From NCBI RefSeq assembly GCF_001642085.1, contig NZ_CP014699.1:1364001-1428000 (forward strand): 64,000 nucleotides of DNA, given 5' to 3'. Every line of letters starts with the position of its first letter. Position 1 is the stretch's first letter. Below the pieces are notes generated by a model, which was not told the origin of the DNA, made no database searches, and saw only the letters and a program-made list of their open reading frames with translations. Below, in pieces: positions 27,451-36,315 of the stretch. The position numbers and the translations under genes are program-made. The stretch comes from Streptococcus pantholopis. Its GTDB lineage: Bacteria; Bacillota; Bacilli; Lactobacillales; Streptococcaceae.

Positions 27451-28479
27451 ATGAAAACTGACAGCTTTGATTTTAATTTACCAGAAGAGCTGATTGCGCA
27501 GACGCCGCTGAAAAAGCGGGATGCTTCCAAACTTCTGATAATTAACCGCCAAACCCATAAGATACTTGACAGTCATTTTGATCATATTATAGATGAGCTA
27601 AATCCGGGAGATGCTCTTGTCATGAATGATACAAGAGTGCTTCCGGCTCGTCTTCATGGTGAGAAAAAAGAAACACACGGCCATGTCGAACTCCTCCTGC
27701 TAAAAAATATTCAGGGAGATCAATGGGAAGTTTTAGCTAAACCAGCCAAACGGCTAAAAACAGGCAGTGAGATAAGTTTTGGGGACGGCCGGCTTACAGC
27801 ATCGGTTGTCAAGGAACTGCCAGAAGGCGGACGTCTGGTAGAGTTCAGCTATAACGGGATTTTCCTGGAAGTTTTGGAAAGCTTGGGAGAAATGCCGCTG
27901 CCTCCCTATATCCATGAAAAACTATCGGACCGTGAACGCTATCAAACTGTTTACGCTAAAGAAAACGGATCGGCAGCTGCACCGACAGCCGGACTGCATT
28001 TTACTCAGGAGCTCCTGCAGAAAATCAAAGATAAAGGAGTTAAGCTGGTTTATCTTACACTGCATGTGGGTCTGGGAACCTTCCGGCCTGTTGCGGCTGA
28101 TGATATTAAGGAGCATAAAATGCATTCTGAATTCTATACGCTCTCTGAAGAGGCTGCTCAGACCCTGCGGCAAGTCAAGGCTGAGGGCGGCCGTATTGTT
28201 GCTGTCGGAACCACTTCAATTCGTACCTTGGAGACAATTGGCCAGAAATATAAGGGGCAGATTCAAGCTGATTCAGGCTGGACGGATATCTTTATCAAAC
28301 CCGGCTATCAGTTCCAAATTGTCGATGCTTTCTCAACCAATTTTCATCTGCCTAAGTCAACCCTCATTATGCTGGTCTCGGCCTTTGCCGGACAAGAATT
28401 TGTCTTAGAGGCCTACCATCATGCCATTGAAGAAAATTACCGCTTCTTTAGCTTCGGGGATGCTATGTTTGTCAAATAA
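27451..28479 (+). CDS. queA: S-adenosylmethionine:tRNA ribosyltransferase-isomerase
   Basis: Adds the epoxycyclopentane moiety to 7-aminomethyl-7-deazaguanine in tRNA (queuosine pathway). The protein starts [17 protein letters not shown], with family motifs [21 protein letters not shown] and [15 protein letters not shown]. The ATG at 27451 has AGGAG at ideal distance, whereas an in-frame ATG at 27433 does not; length is 342. TATAAT upstream at about 27408 is the likely -10. A pair of repeat elements follows. Confidence 0.96.
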   Translation: MKTDSFDFNLPEELIAQTPLKKRDASKLLIINRQTHKILDSHFDHIIDELNPGDALVMNDTRVLPARLHGEKKETHGHVELLLLKNIQGDQWEVLAKPAKRLKTGSEISFGDGRLTASVVKELPEGGRLVEFSYNGIFLEVLESLGEMPLPPYIHEKLSDRERYQTVYAKENGSAAAPTAGLHFTQELLQKIKDKGVKLVYLTLHVGLGTFRPVAADDIKEHKMHSEFYTLSEEAAQTLRQVKAEGGRIVAVGTTSIRTLETIGQKYKGQIQADSGWTDIFIKPGYQFQIVDAFSTNFHLPKSTLIMLVSAFAGQEFVLEAYHHAIEENYRFFSFGDAMFVK

Positions 28480-28487
28480 CCTGCTGT

Positions 28488-28599
28488 GAATTGAAAAAGA
28501 CCTTACCTTCTAGCCGTCCTAGCAGGGAGGCGTCTGCGAAATCAAAGATTTCGGACTTACCGTCTTTTTGCTGTGAGCTTGAACGGGTTTTGTATCTTG
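28488..28599 (+). repeat. Modular intergenic repeat, degraded copy after queA
   Basis: Orientation opposite to most copies. It carries a shortened module (AAATCAAAGATTTCGGACTT) and a TTTTGTATCTTG end; the other end (GAATTGAAAAAGACC) has drifted. Confidence 0.7.
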
Positions 28600-28603
28600 C
28601 TGA

Positions 28604-28714
28604 ACTGAACACGCCCTAAACGCTGCGGGAAAAAGATGTCCTGGCTTAGAATCTGGCGATTCGTCAGTCAGTCCCCTATTTTCCTTTGGCGTTTTTAACG
28701 GGCTTGGTATCTTG
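28604..28714 (+). repeat. Modular intergenic repeat, complete 111 bp copy
   Basis: Reads ACTGAACACGCCCTAAACGC at one end and GGCTTGGTATCTTG at the other. The core has nested inverted repeats GAATC/GATTC and CTGGC-type flanks. Nearly identical copies lie at 30982–31093 and 63695–63805. Confidence 0.85.
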
Positions 28715-28765
28715 ATAAACTGTCTGATTCTATTTTCAATTAAAAAGAGGGCAAATACCCTCTTT

Positions 28766-29375
28766 TTAATTCGTAAAAATTACTGTAACTTCTAAGCCTT
28801 CATCGATAGAGGAAAAGATATTCTTATAATAGTCTCTTGCTGATTCCTCTATCATTTCTTTGTATTCTTTCAAATAAACTTGCTGACGTTTATTTGAAAT
28901 CTCATTGGTCACTAACTCTCCTGTATCAATATTTTGAGTAGAAAAACTTAGCAGTTCCCCATTACTATCATATAATTCATAGGGATTTTCCCCGTCCAGT
29001 TCGACTCCAATGACTTGCAATTTAGGAACCTTGACTGTGTAGCTATTTTCACCTGTTTGCTTAATCGTAACATTATTTTTAATGCCAAACTTAGCTTTAT
29101 AATGCACAATAATAAGGGCCGTTTTCTTTGAAAATGGGATATCAATTCCAAAGAAACTGCTGACATTAGATTTTTTAATGACTTGGTGTATACCCGCATT
29201 GAGAAAAACAACTTCATTGACTTTTTCCAGATAATGCACCTGGCTAGCTAGTATTATTATCTGTTTGTTTAGCCACAGAATTATAAGTTAGCGAAAGGCC
29301 AAGGACAGCCAAACTTAGGCAAATAAGCAACCAAGCATAGACTTTATAGCCTAATATCTTTTTTATAATCCCCAT
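28766..29375 (-). pseudogene. DUF4230 family protein, frameshifted
   Basis: Two minus-strand frames together make one DUF4230-type membrane-anchored protein. The first (ATG 29375 to TAG 29244) encodes a membrane segment, MGIIKKILGYKVYAWLLICL and onward to TDNNTS. The second starts at 29239 (GTG) and encodes the remaining 157 residues beginning HYLEKVNEVVFLNAG. The second frame stays open upstream through LASQVHYLEK, overlapping the first frame's end, so a single-base slip near the ATAATAAT run at about 29250 would join them. Either the gene is dead, the soluble part is made alone, or there is a sequencing error. Function of DUF4230 is unknown. Confidence 0.7.
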
Positions 29376-29685
29376 TTTGACATTTCCATTTCTTAATTTT
29401 TCCTTAAAACTATTATATATATATTGTCAAGCCTGTAACAGCAAGCTTTATAAGATATTTCGTCAAGCTTCTTTTTCAGTTTTTAGTTTTTAATTTATCA
29501 TACTAAATACATGATTTGATTATTTTAGGTAGTCATTTATCAGAATGTTTTCATAAAAAGTTTAAAGCAGCTGAATGCTATTGAAAATACTGGCTTTGGC
29601 AGGTCTATGAAATGATTATACAGGACCTCTGTTTTACGCCAGTTATGCTTATTCTTTTGCAGCTTCAATCCTTGATTCACCCGAA

Positions 29686-29714
29686 TTGATAACGCTTACA
29701 TTTTATGTTATAAT
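29686..29714 (+). promoter_or_regulatory. Promoter of the cation transporter with perfect cre
   Basis: TTGATA (29686–29691), 17 bp, TATAAT (29709–29714). A cre, read on the minus strand as TGTAAGCGTTATCA (29700–29687), matches the consensus at every position and covers the -35 box, so CcpA should repress. The upstream part of the gap (29376–29685) shows nothing recognisable. Confidence 0.8.
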
Positions 29715-29749
29715 AAAAGTACTATCTCAGTGAGCAAAGGAGGAACGTT

Positions 29750-30652
29750 ATGAATCAGAAAGCTATTGAAAAACGATCGTTAATGGTTTCAACATTTGGC
29801 AATGGTTTTATGGGAGCCGCCGGAGTGATTGTTTATGTCGTTACCGATTTGAACGCCCTCCTTTTAGATGCTGTTTTTTCAGTCATCACTTTTATCTCCT
29901 CTGTGATGGCTTTCTATATCTCCAAAAACAGCAAAAGGCGCACTGCTTCATTTCCAAACGGCATGTATTTTTTAGAACCGCTCTATGCGTTTATCAAATC
30001 CGTTGCGACACTGATGCTGCTGATTATTGCTCTTTTAGAATCTGCTGCAAATGCCTATGCTTATTTTATGGACCATATTGGCCATCCGATAAACTCCGGA
30101 CCGGTCCTGCCTTACACTTCTTTGATGGTACTCATCAGCTTTTCCTTAGCAGCTTACAACCGTAGGCAAAATGAAAAAATCGGCAACATGAGTACTATCC
30201 TAGAGGCAGAGGCAAAAGGAAATTTTGCTGATGGTTTAATTTCTGCCGGAGTCGGCCTGGCTTTTTTCCTCTTATATTTTATTGATATTAAAGGGACTCT
30301 AGGTTTTCTTCACTACACTGGAGATTTCTTTGTCACTGCAGTTTTAGTAGCGGTTTCCATTAAGGAGCCTGTCCAGACGCTGATTACCTCTTTTAAGGAA
30401 TTCGCCTATTCGACAACACAGGATCATTATGTGATTGAACGTGTTCACCATATCTTTGCCAAACATTTAGCCGATGAAAAAGAAAATCTTAATATTCTGA
30501 TTTTCAAGCAAGGTATGAACATTAGTATCAAGGTCTATGTCTTAGCACTGGAAGAACCGGAGTTTATTGACCGGTTGCTGCAGAATAAGGATGATGTCAG
30601 TCAGGATTTGGAGAAAACTTTTGAGCACTTTAGTTTAGAATATTCCTTTTAG
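29750..30652 (+). CDS. Cation diffusion facilitator family transporter
   Basis: A 300-residue membrane protein with about five to six membrane segments and a cytoplasmic C-terminal domain. The first half (LLLDAVFSVITFISSVMAFYIS and RRTASFPNGMYFLEPLYAFIKS) and the second (EAKGNFADGLISAGVGLAFF) show CDF-type transmembrane helices with Asp residues (D in LLLDA and FADG) where metal ligands normally lie. The usual HxxxD pairs are altered, so the metal specificity, or even metal transport, is uncertain. AAAGGAGG lies before the ATG. It has its own catabolite-repressed promoter and a strong terminator. Confidence 0.8.
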   Translation: MNQKAIEKRSLMVSTFGNGFMGAAGVIVYVVTDLNALLLDAVFSVITFISSVMAFYISKNSKRRTASFPNGMYFLEPLYAFIKSVATLMLLIIALLESAANAYAYFMDHIGHPINSGPVLPYTSLMVLISFSLAAYNRRQNEKIGNMSTILEAEAKGNFADGLISAGVGLAFFLLYFIDIKGTLGFLHYTGDFFVTAVLVAVSIKEPVQTLITSFKEFAYSTTQDHYVIERVHHIFAKHLADEKENLNILIFKQGMNISIKVYVLALEEPEFIDRLLQNKDDVSQDLEKTFEHFSLEYSF

Positions 30653-30663
30653 ATTGAATACAA

Positions 30664-30697
30664 AAACGAACCTGCTATTAGGCAGGTTCGTTTTTTT
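30664..30697 (+). terminator. Terminator of the cation transporter gene
   Basis: AACGAACCTGC and GGCAGGTTCGTT form a strong stem followed by seven T. The next 280 bases (30698–30981) hold only a weak 35-codon frame from ATG 30707 and no feature I recognise, apart from a stray CTTTTGTATCTTG repeat end at about 30966–30978. Confidence 0.88.
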
Positions 30698-30981
30698 AGG
30701 AAATTTATGAAAAAGATGCAGCTGCTGTTTTTGCTCAAACAGCAACGCACACAGCCAGACCAGCTGGCTGTGAAAGTTTTAGGAGATAATGATAGTATAC
30801 TGGCAGAAGCTTAAAGGAAGCTTAAGAGAGGTCGACTTACTAAAAAATAATTCACAGTCTGCCCTTCTGCATAAGACAGGCGGTCAGCGGCTTTTTCTGA
30901 TTGCCAGTCTCATCAGCTCTATCCAAAAAATACTGATCAGGGCTTGTACTAAGAATTTCCGGCAGCTTTTGTATCTTGATA

Positions 30982-31093
30982 AACTGAACACGCCCTAAAC
31001 GCTGCGGGAAAAAGATGTCCTGACTTAGAATCTGGCGATTCGTCAGTCAGGCCCCTATTTTCCTTTTGCGTTCTTAACGGGCTTTGTATCTTG
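30982..31093 (+). repeat. Modular intergenic repeat, complete 112 bp copy
   Basis: AACTGAACACGCCCTAAACGC at one end (with the stem GCGTTC/AAACGC) and GGGCTTTGTATCTTG at the other. The core is the same hairpin as at 28604. Its GTATCTTG end is three bases from the stop codon of the lipoprotein gene. Confidence 0.85.
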
Positions 31094-31096
31094 ATG

Positions 31097-31735
31097 TTAG
31101 AAGTCTTTCCAGTCAAACTGTTTTATATTAAGGGCTGTTCTGCCAGAATCAAAAGTTGGTACCGGATTGCCTTCACTTATTTGAAATTCCTGTTCTATCA
31201 GTACATCATAGCCGCTATTATCAGCCCGCAGCTGATAAAGATAGGCAGTCCCTTCTCCGTTAAGAGAATGCCACTGAGCGTAAGCTACTGTTCCGTCATC
31301 ATAAATAATCGCACTTTCGCGGTGACCGCCGGCTGAAGGAACATAGGACTGAGCCAGATAAGCCGGAACTCCGTTTTGCAGATAGTAAATGGCTGCTAAT
31401 GAAACAGTCCCGCCGGAAGAATAGCCGGTAATCAGTTCATTAGTACCGTTATGATCAATGTCATAGAAAGCATAATAATCAGCAACAGTATCAGACTGAT
31501 CTGCTGCTACTTTTTGCAGTGTTTCAGCATACAATTCTTCGTCAGATAAGCCCGCTTCTGCCTCAGTGCTCTCTGAAGAAGTGCTTGGGCCTGAACTTGA
31601 CTGACTGCTGGCTGCTGTTTCTTCTGTCACAGCTTGACTGAAACTTCCTTCAGGAGGAGCTGCTTTTTCCTGACAGGCCGTTAAGAGAAGGCTTGCTGAT
31701 AAAAGCAGCAAGACGGTGGAGACAGAGTTTTTCAT
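31097..31735 (-). CDS. Hypothetical lipoprotein
   Basis: A 212-residue secreted lipoprotein. The signal peptide (residues 1–20) ends with the lipobox LLTAC, Cys21 being the lipid acceptor. Residues 28–60 form a Ser/Glu/Thr-rich linker. The rest is a compact domain with YAFYDIDHNGTNELITG, a DxDxNGxxEL motif like an EF-hand/dockerin calcium loop also seen in VCBS-type repeats. I do not recognise a family. ATG 31735 has AAGGGA; a TTG two codons upstream is in frame. Confidence 0.78.
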   Translation of the reverse strand: MKNSVSTVLLLLSASLLLTACQEKAAPPEGSFSQAVTEETAASSQSSSGPSTSSESTEAEAGLSDEELYAETLQKVAADQSDTVADYYAFYDIDHNGTNELITGYSSGGTVSLAAIYYLQNGVPAYLAQSYVPSAGGHRESAIIYDDGTVAYAQWHSLNGEGTAYLYQLRADNSGYDVLIEQEFQISEGNPVPTFDSGRTALNIKQFDWKDF

Positions 31736-31800
31736 AGTCAATTCCCTTCATTTTAATGGAGATTGGTTTTATCCCTATTGTATTCTTAAAGATGAGTTTG

Positions 31801-32280
31801 TTAGAGTTTATAGTAATAAGGGCAGATATTTTCAAAATGGCCGTCTTTCATTCGAAAACCGCCTGGAATTGTTCCTAACTGAATAAAACCTAACTTTTCG
31901 TATAAACGGCGGGCAGAAATATTGCTTTCTACTACGGCATTAAATTGCAGAATACGAAAACCTAAATCTTTGGCTGCAGTCAGACAGTGCTGGACCAGCG
32001 CTTCTCCTACATGACGCCCTCGGGCAGCAGAGGAAACAGCATAACTGGCATTACAAATGTGACCGCAGCGTCCAATATTATTAGGATGTAAAATATATAA
32101 TCCTACTATTTTTCCATCCATTTCTGCCACAGCCGTATAACTTTGATCAGCAAAGAACTCAGCTGCTGCTGCTTTTGTTAATACCTCTTCCTGTGGAAAG
32201 GCATTACCTTCTTCAACAATAGCATTCCATATCATTCTCACCTTCTCTAAATCGCCCTGCTCATATTTTCTAATTAACAT
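31801..32280 (-). CDS. GNAT family N-acetyltransferase
   Basis: A 159-residue acetyltransferase. The acetyl-CoA pyrophosphate loop is in SSAARGRHVGEALV (R-x-x-G-x-G/A type), followed by GFRILQFNAVVESNISARRLYEKLGF, the classic motif B with Asn and the C-terminal Tyr-Glu-Lys-Leu-Gly-Phe. Most similar in outline to phosphinothricin/L-amino acid acetyltransferase-like enzymes. Substrate unknown. No operon partner is obvious. Confidence 0.85.
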   Translation of the reverse strand: MLIRKYEQGDLEKVRMIWNAIVEEGNAFPQEEVLTKAAAAEFFADQSYTAVAEMDGKIVGLYILHPNNIGRCGHICNASYAVSSAARGRHVGEALVQHCLTAAKDLGFRILQFNAVVESNISARRLYEKLGFIQLGTIPGGFRMKDGHFENICPYYYKL

Positions 32281-32488
32281 ACTTTGCCTCCTCCGCAGCC
32301 GCTGTTCATCCTAGCTTTCTGAATGATTCGAAAAGATTCTGTTCTTTGAGACTGTTTACGTTCCTACTGCTATGATTATTATAGCAAAAAATCCTTTTAA
32401 TGAAGATGAGATTTCTCCATTTAATCATTTTTCGGACTGCTCTCAATAGATAAAATTTTCAGCCTTTTCCTATCTGCCAATTAACAGC

Positions 32489-32532
32489 AAAAGCAAGAAG
32501 CAGTACAGCCAACCGTGCTGTACTGCTTCTTG
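32489..32532 (-). terminator. Terminator of the butyrate kinase operon
   Basis: A 15-bp stem AAGAAGCAGTACAGC / GCTGTACTGCTTCTT with a short loop lies two bases beyond the kinase stop codon; the T-run on the minus strand is short (GCTTTTGC). Nothing else is seen up to the GNAT gene. Confidence 0.75.
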
Positions 32533-32534
32533 AA

Positions 32535-33644
32535 TCAAAACGGAAACGCCTCTTTAGTCCAGACAGGCCGGCCTGTATAAGTTTTGACCTCTTCCTGTCC
32601 TGACAAAACTCGGCTGGCGCCATTAGCCATTGCCTGCATTTCAAACTCTCCCGGATAAGCATAAACAGGAGCTATCCAATGACAATAGTCAGTGATTTGA
32701 CTCACTAAGTCTGCATTATTAACCAAACCGCCGCTCAGCAATATAGCCTGAATATCGCCTTTTAGAACAGCGGCCATTTGACCGATTGTTTTAGCGATTT
32801 GATAAATCATGCTATCCCAAGCCAGCTGTTCGGCCTCAGCTCCTTTTTGCGCAGCTGCAAAAATGGCTTTGGCATCTGCACTCCCTAAAAGACTGACAAA
32901 ACCGCCGTTCTTTGTACACAGTTTTCTGAGGTCAGAGGCTGAGACGCCATCATTGAGAAGCTCTACTACTCCCGTTAAAGGCAGGCTGCCAGCACGTGTC
33001 GGTGCCATCGGTCCTTCACCTCCGACAATATCTGTACCATCAATCATCTGACCTCTACGATGAGCAGAAATTGAAATTCCCCCGCCAATATGACAAACGA
33101 TATAATTAACCTTTTGATAGATTTCTTTTTGTTTCCTAGCGTGGTGCAAGGCTGTTTCCTTAAGATTCAAGGCGTGAAGATGGCAGGTTCGGTAAACACC
33201 TTTAACTCCTGTCATCCGAGCCAGATCCTGATATTCATCGGTATCAGGAGGGTTAACCACAAAAGTCGAACAAGAGGCTTTGCGGGCAAAATAGCGTGCC
33301 AACTGGGGGCCGAGATTGGCCGGATGCTCTACCCCATTAGCCCCATTCTTAGCGTCCCTATACAACTGATCATTGACCTCGTAAACACCGCCTGCCAGCG
33401 GCATCAGACCTCCGCCTCGGCCTACAACAGCATCCAAATCATTCAGTGTCAGCGAACTGTCTGCGAGACATTTTTCAATCAAGGTTTTGCGGTAATCTAA
33501 TTGCTGTGAAAGTCTGTCAAATTGTGCTAATTCACTGCTGTCATGAGCAACATTTTCTGTAAAAACAGCTTCTTCACCCTTAAAATAAGCAATCTTTGTC
33601 GATGTTGAACCAGGGTTAATCGTTAAAATCTTATATTCAGCCAT
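32535..33644 (-). CDS. buk: Butyrate kinase (short-chain acyl kinase)
   Basis: ASKHA-fold kinase that converts an acyl phosphate and ADP to a carboxylic acid and ATP. The N terminus ILTINPGSTSTKIAYF is the phosphate-binding loop, VVGRGGGLMPLAGGVY and YIVCHIGGGISISAHRRG match the butyrate kinase rather than the acetate kinase branch, and 369 residues is the family length. It is the last gene of the thiolase cluster, separated from the phosphotransacylase gene by 671 bp made of four repeat elements. AGGGAGG precedes the ATG, 16 nt after the repeat end. The true substrate may be a branched-chain or other short acyl phosphate. Confidence 0.92.
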   Translation of the reverse strand: MAEYKILTINPGSTSTKIAYFKGEEAVFTENVAHDSSELAQFDRLSQQLDYRKTLIEKCLADSSLTLNDLDAVVGRGGGLMPLAGGVYEVNDQLYRDAKNGANGVEHPANLGPQLARYFARKASCSTFVVNPPDTDEYQDLARMTGVKGVYRTCHLHALNLKETALHHARKQKEIYQKVNYIVCHIGGGISISAHRRGQMIDGTDIVGGEGPMAPTRAGSLPLTGVVELLNDGVSASDLRKLCTKNGGFVSLLGSADAKAIFAAAQKGAEAEQLAWDSMIYQIAKTIGQMAAVLKGDIQAILLSGGLVNNADLVSQITDYCHWIAPVYAYPGEFEMQAMANGASRVLSGQEEVKTYTGRPVWTKEAFPF

Positions 33645-33660
33645 CTATCCTCCCTTCCAA

Positions 33661-33871
33661 CAAGATACAAAGCCTGTTAAAAACGCAAAAGGAAAATAGG
33701 CGGTAAGTCCGAAATCTTCGATTTCGCAGACGCACCCCTGCCAGAACGACTAGAAGGGTGCGGCAGGCTGTAAAGACTGCAAAGCCTTCAGACGTTTACG
33801 GCTGCCTAACTGTGAAATCAGTTCTATATTTGACCATGCTTTTTCCCGCAGCGTTTAGGGCGTGTTCAATT
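33661..33871 (-). repeat. Modular intergenic repeat (1 of 4 between buk and pta)
   Basis: CAAGATACAAAGCCTGTT to GCGTTTAGGGCGTGTTCAAT, 211 bp, with stem AAACGC/GCGTTT and GGAAAA/TTTTCC. It contains one roughly 104-bp module. The CAAGATAC end is 16 nt from the buk start codon. Confidence 0.85.
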
Positions 33872-33874
33872 ACA

Positions 33875-33986
33875 TAAGATACAAAGGCCGTTACAAGAGC
33901 AAAGCAAAAATAGGAAAATTGACGAAGAGCCGCTAAGACTCTAGGAAATTTTATCTTTTTTGCACAGCCTTAGGCCGTGTTCAATT
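33875..33986 (-). repeat. Modular intergenic repeat (2 of 4)
   Basis: 112 bp. Stem GCAAAAA/TTTTTTGC and GGCC/GGCC. Core AAAATT…AATTTT enclosing a GAGCC/GACTC hairpin; the related copy at 24296 has AAAACT…AGTTTT, so this core stem also changes on both sides together. Confidence 0.85.
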
Positions 33987-33989
33987 CAG

Positions 33990-34206
33990 CAAGATACAAA
34001 GGCCGTTAAGAACGCAAAAGGAAAATAGGCGGTAAGTCCGAAATCTTCGATTTCGCAGACGCACCCCTGCCAGAACGACTAGAAGGGTGCGGTCGACCGC
34101 TAGGACGACAAAGCTTTCAGACGGCTACGGCTTTTCTACTCAATTGCTATTACAAAGCCATGATGTATGCCATCTTTTTCACTAGGATTTTAGGGCGTGT
34201 TCAATT
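33990..34206 (-). repeat. Modular intergenic repeat (3 of 4)
   Basis: 217 bp with one roughly 104-bp module. The ends are mixed: AAGAACGC on one side and GGATTTTAGGGC on the other, which do not pair well, suggesting recombination between two copies. Confidence 0.8.
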
Positions 34207-34210
34207 CCAA

Positions 34211-34315
34211 CAAGATACAAAGGCCGTATAGAAAGAGTCAGAAAAACAGAGACCCGACCGATGTGCTGTAAACATGAGCGGGCGTCTTTTTTGAACTTTC
34301 TGACCATATTCAGTT
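34211..34315 (-). repeat. Modular intergenic repeat (4 of 4)
   Basis: 105 bp, with a distinct stem AGAAAG/CTTTCT plus TCAGAAAAA/TTTTTTGA. The core is GACCCG/CGGGC. It ends at the base before the phosphotransacylase stop codon. Confidence 0.75.
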
Positions 34316-35311
34316 TTAACACATGGCTCGTACGGCAGTTAGGGCGATGTTACCCACTAGTTCAGAAACTGGGGCACTGCGTGAACAGTCGCTAATCACC
34401 TTATTCATGCCGGTAATCATGGGACCGTAAGCATCAGCCTGAGCAAATTGCTGAACCAGTTTCACTCCAATATTGCCTGCATTTAAATCCGGAAAAATGA
34501 TGACATTCGCCCGTCCGGCAACTTTAGAAGACTGAGATACTTTCTTGGCTGCAGATGATGGGTTGATGGCAGTGTCAAGCTGAAACTCGCCTTCAATTGC
34601 TAAATCCGGCCGCTGCTCATTAGCTATTCTGACTGCTTCAACAACCTTGTCTGCCAATTCACCGCTGCCACTGCCCAAACTGGAATAAGAAAGCAAGGCG
34701 CAGCGCGGTTCCCAATCTAAGAGTGAACGAACTGTTTCACAAGTGGCTATAGCAATACTGGCAAGTTCTGCCGCATCAGGATTTTGGCACACTGCTGCAT
34801 CGCCAAAAGCAAGCAAATCACCCTCAGAACCCTTGAAACCAGGGATTTGCATAATTCCACAGCTTGAAACTGTGGCTATTTCTTTTTTTAAACCTACAAT
34901 ACTTTGTCCGGCTAAAATAATATCGCCTGTCGGCTGTGAGATTCCGGCAAAGGCTGCATCAACCTTATCCAGAGCGGTTAAAACCAAAGCATAATATAAG
35001 GGATCAGCCAATCGACGTTTCAGGGATTTCCCTTTAAAAATAGCATAAGGATAATTAGCATAGGCACTCAGTAAGCTCTCTTTTAACTCATCATCCTCTA
35101 CATCATAAATTGTAAACACTTGGCTGTCTAGCTGTAGTTCTTGACACAGTGCCTTAATCTTTTGCGGACAGCCCACCAAAACAGGCTTAATATAGCCTTT
35201 CTTTCCAGCCTGGTAAGCCGCCTGCAATATTTTCTCATCATAGGCTTCAGGAAAAACCATACGGGCTGGCTGTCTCTGAGCTCTCTGATAAACTCTTTCC
35301 AATATATCCAT
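34316..35311 (-). CDS. Phosphate acyltransferase (acetyl/butyryl type)
   Basis: PTA/PTB-family enzyme that exchanges CoA for phosphate on an acyl group, feeding the acyl phosphate to the downstream kinase. The 331-residue protein contains RMVFPEAYDEKIL, the conserved LLSYSSLGSGSG, and FPDLNAGNIGVKLVQQFAQADAYGPMITGM, all typical of Pta. The pairing with a butyrate kinase and a thiolase suggests a substrate longer than acetyl. It begins eight bases after the carrier protein gene, so both are translationally linked. The housekeeping Pta is presumably elsewhere. Confidence 0.9.
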   Translation of the reverse strand: MDILERVYQRAQRQPARMVFPEAYDEKILQAAYQAGKKGYIKPVLVGCPQKIKALCQELQLDSQVFTIYDVEDDELKESLLSAYANYPYAIFKGKSLKRRLADPLYYALVLTALDKVDAAFAGISQPTGDIILAGQSIVGLKKEIATVSSCGIMQIPGFKGSEGDLLAFGDAAVCQNPDAAELASIAIATCETVRSLLDWEPRCALLSYSSLGSGSGELADKVVEAVRIANEQRPDLAIEGEFQLDTAINPSSAAKKVSQSSKVAGRANVIIFPDLNAGNIGVKLVQQFAQADAYGPMITGMNKVISDCSRSAPVSELVGNIALTAVRAMC

Positions 35312-35319
35312 AACAGTAC

Positions 35320-35553
35320 CTACGCTTCTGCGGCTACAGCTGCAGTCAAATCAGCAACTGTTTTAAACTTGGCGGCCTCAGAAATAGGAATCATAACATC
35401 CAGTTCTTCTTCAATATTGGCAATCAAACTTACCATGACAAGCGATGAAGCAGCTAAATCATCTTTAAAGGTTGTATCTAAACCTATATCGGCAATATCT
35501 TTATTAAAAGCCTGTGCAACCAATTCCAAAACATTTTTCTCTAATTCAGTCAT
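35320..35553 (-). CDS. Acyl carrier protein-like protein
   Basis: A 77-residue four-helix carrier. The phosphopantetheine site lies in DDLAASSLVMVSL, where Ser37 (before Leu38) is the expected acceptor and the usual Asp of the DSL motif is Ser36. It is distinct in sequence from FabF-associated AcpP and from D-alanyl carrier proteins. Situated between the DUF35/thiolase pair and the phosphotransacylase, it may carry the acyl intermediate of this cluster. AAAGGAG is in front of the ATG, and a repeat element ends 17 nt upstream of the start. Confidence 0.85.
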   Translation of the reverse strand: MTELEKNVLELVAQAFNKDIADIGLDTTFKDDLAASSLVMVSLIANIEEELDVMIPISEAAKFKTVADLTAAVAAEA

Positions 35554-35570
35554 TACAAAACTCCTTTACA

Positions 35571-35890
35571 CTAAGATACAAAGGCCGTTAAAAGAGCAAA
35601 GCAAAAATGGCGGTAAGTCCGAAATCTTTGATTTCGCAGACGCACCCCTGCCAGAACGACTAGGGAGCGAGACAGAACCCCAGACCGTAAAGTTCGATGT
35701 CTCGCCCCCACAAAGCCTAGCAGACATTTTAAAGCTTTGAAAAGCGACTAAAATGCCGCTAGATGACTAGCGTCTTGTTTATACTACAAGCAATGACTTG
35801 GGAGGCTAGGAATTTTGTCTGCTTTCAGTCGTTTACGGCTGGCTAACTTGAAATCAATTCTAAACTTACTGTGTCTTTTTTGCACAGAAC
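35571..35890 (-). repeat. Modular intergenic repeat with nested hairpin element (320 bp)
   Basis: Starts TAAGATACAAAGGCCGTT-like at 35571 and runs to the stop codon of the DUF35 gene. It contains part of the 104-bp module and, at 35664–35708, a hairpin GGGAGCGAGACA / TGTCTCGCCCCC. The outer stem GCAAAAA/TTTTTTGC is present. Confidence 0.75.
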
Positions 35891-36313
35891 TTACGGGGCT
35901 TTCCCCAGAAAATCTTCATCAACAGCAAAAACAACCATTTTATAGCCGTCCCTAGGAACAATGACAGCATGGACGGGGACATCTGGGAGATGTGCCTCCA
36001 TAAAATCACGGTTTTTCTTTCTGACGCCTTTTATAATACAGTTAAAATAAGCTCCTTCAGCGATTTCAACAGATCCGTAGGCATAAGGCTTCAGGTCATC
36101 ATTTACCGGCTGATGAGTCATCATGCCCGGCAGAAAGAAGTCAACCATTCTGCCTTTCCCGGAGATTTCAATCCAGTTCATATCATGTAATTCCCCGCAA
36201 GCGTTGCAGGTTAAAACGGGAGGGAATTCCACTGCACCGCAGCCCGAGCATTGGCGTCCCAGCAGCTGACCCTCATCTAAAGCATCATAATATCTTTTTA
36301 CAATTTTTTCCAT
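35891..36313 (-). CDS. Zn-ribbon OB-fold protein (DUF35)
   Basis: A 140-residue protein of the DUF35 family, with an N-terminal rubredoxin-like zinc ribbon (Cys22, Cys25, Cys36, Cys39) and a C-terminal OB fold (about residues 45–135). Such proteins bind a partner thiolase and channel CoA substrates, as known for PhlB with PhlC and for archaeal HMG-CoA pathway complexes. It starts two bases after the thiolase gene, which strongly supports complex formation. Confidence 0.9.
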   Translation of the reverse strand: MEKIVKRYYDALDEGQLLGRQCSGCGAVEFPPVLTCNACGELHDMNWIEISGKGRMVDFFLPGMMTHQPVNDDLKPYAYGSVEIAEGAYFNCIIKGVRKKNRDFMEAHLPDVPVHAVIVPRDGYKMVVFAVDEDFLGKAP

Positions 36314-36315
36314 AG

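Noticed and set aside
30707..30814. 35-codon frame starting MKKMQLLFLLKQQ after the CDF terminator
   Set aside because: Short, weak ribosome binding region and no recognisable similarity; kept only as a remark in the annotation.
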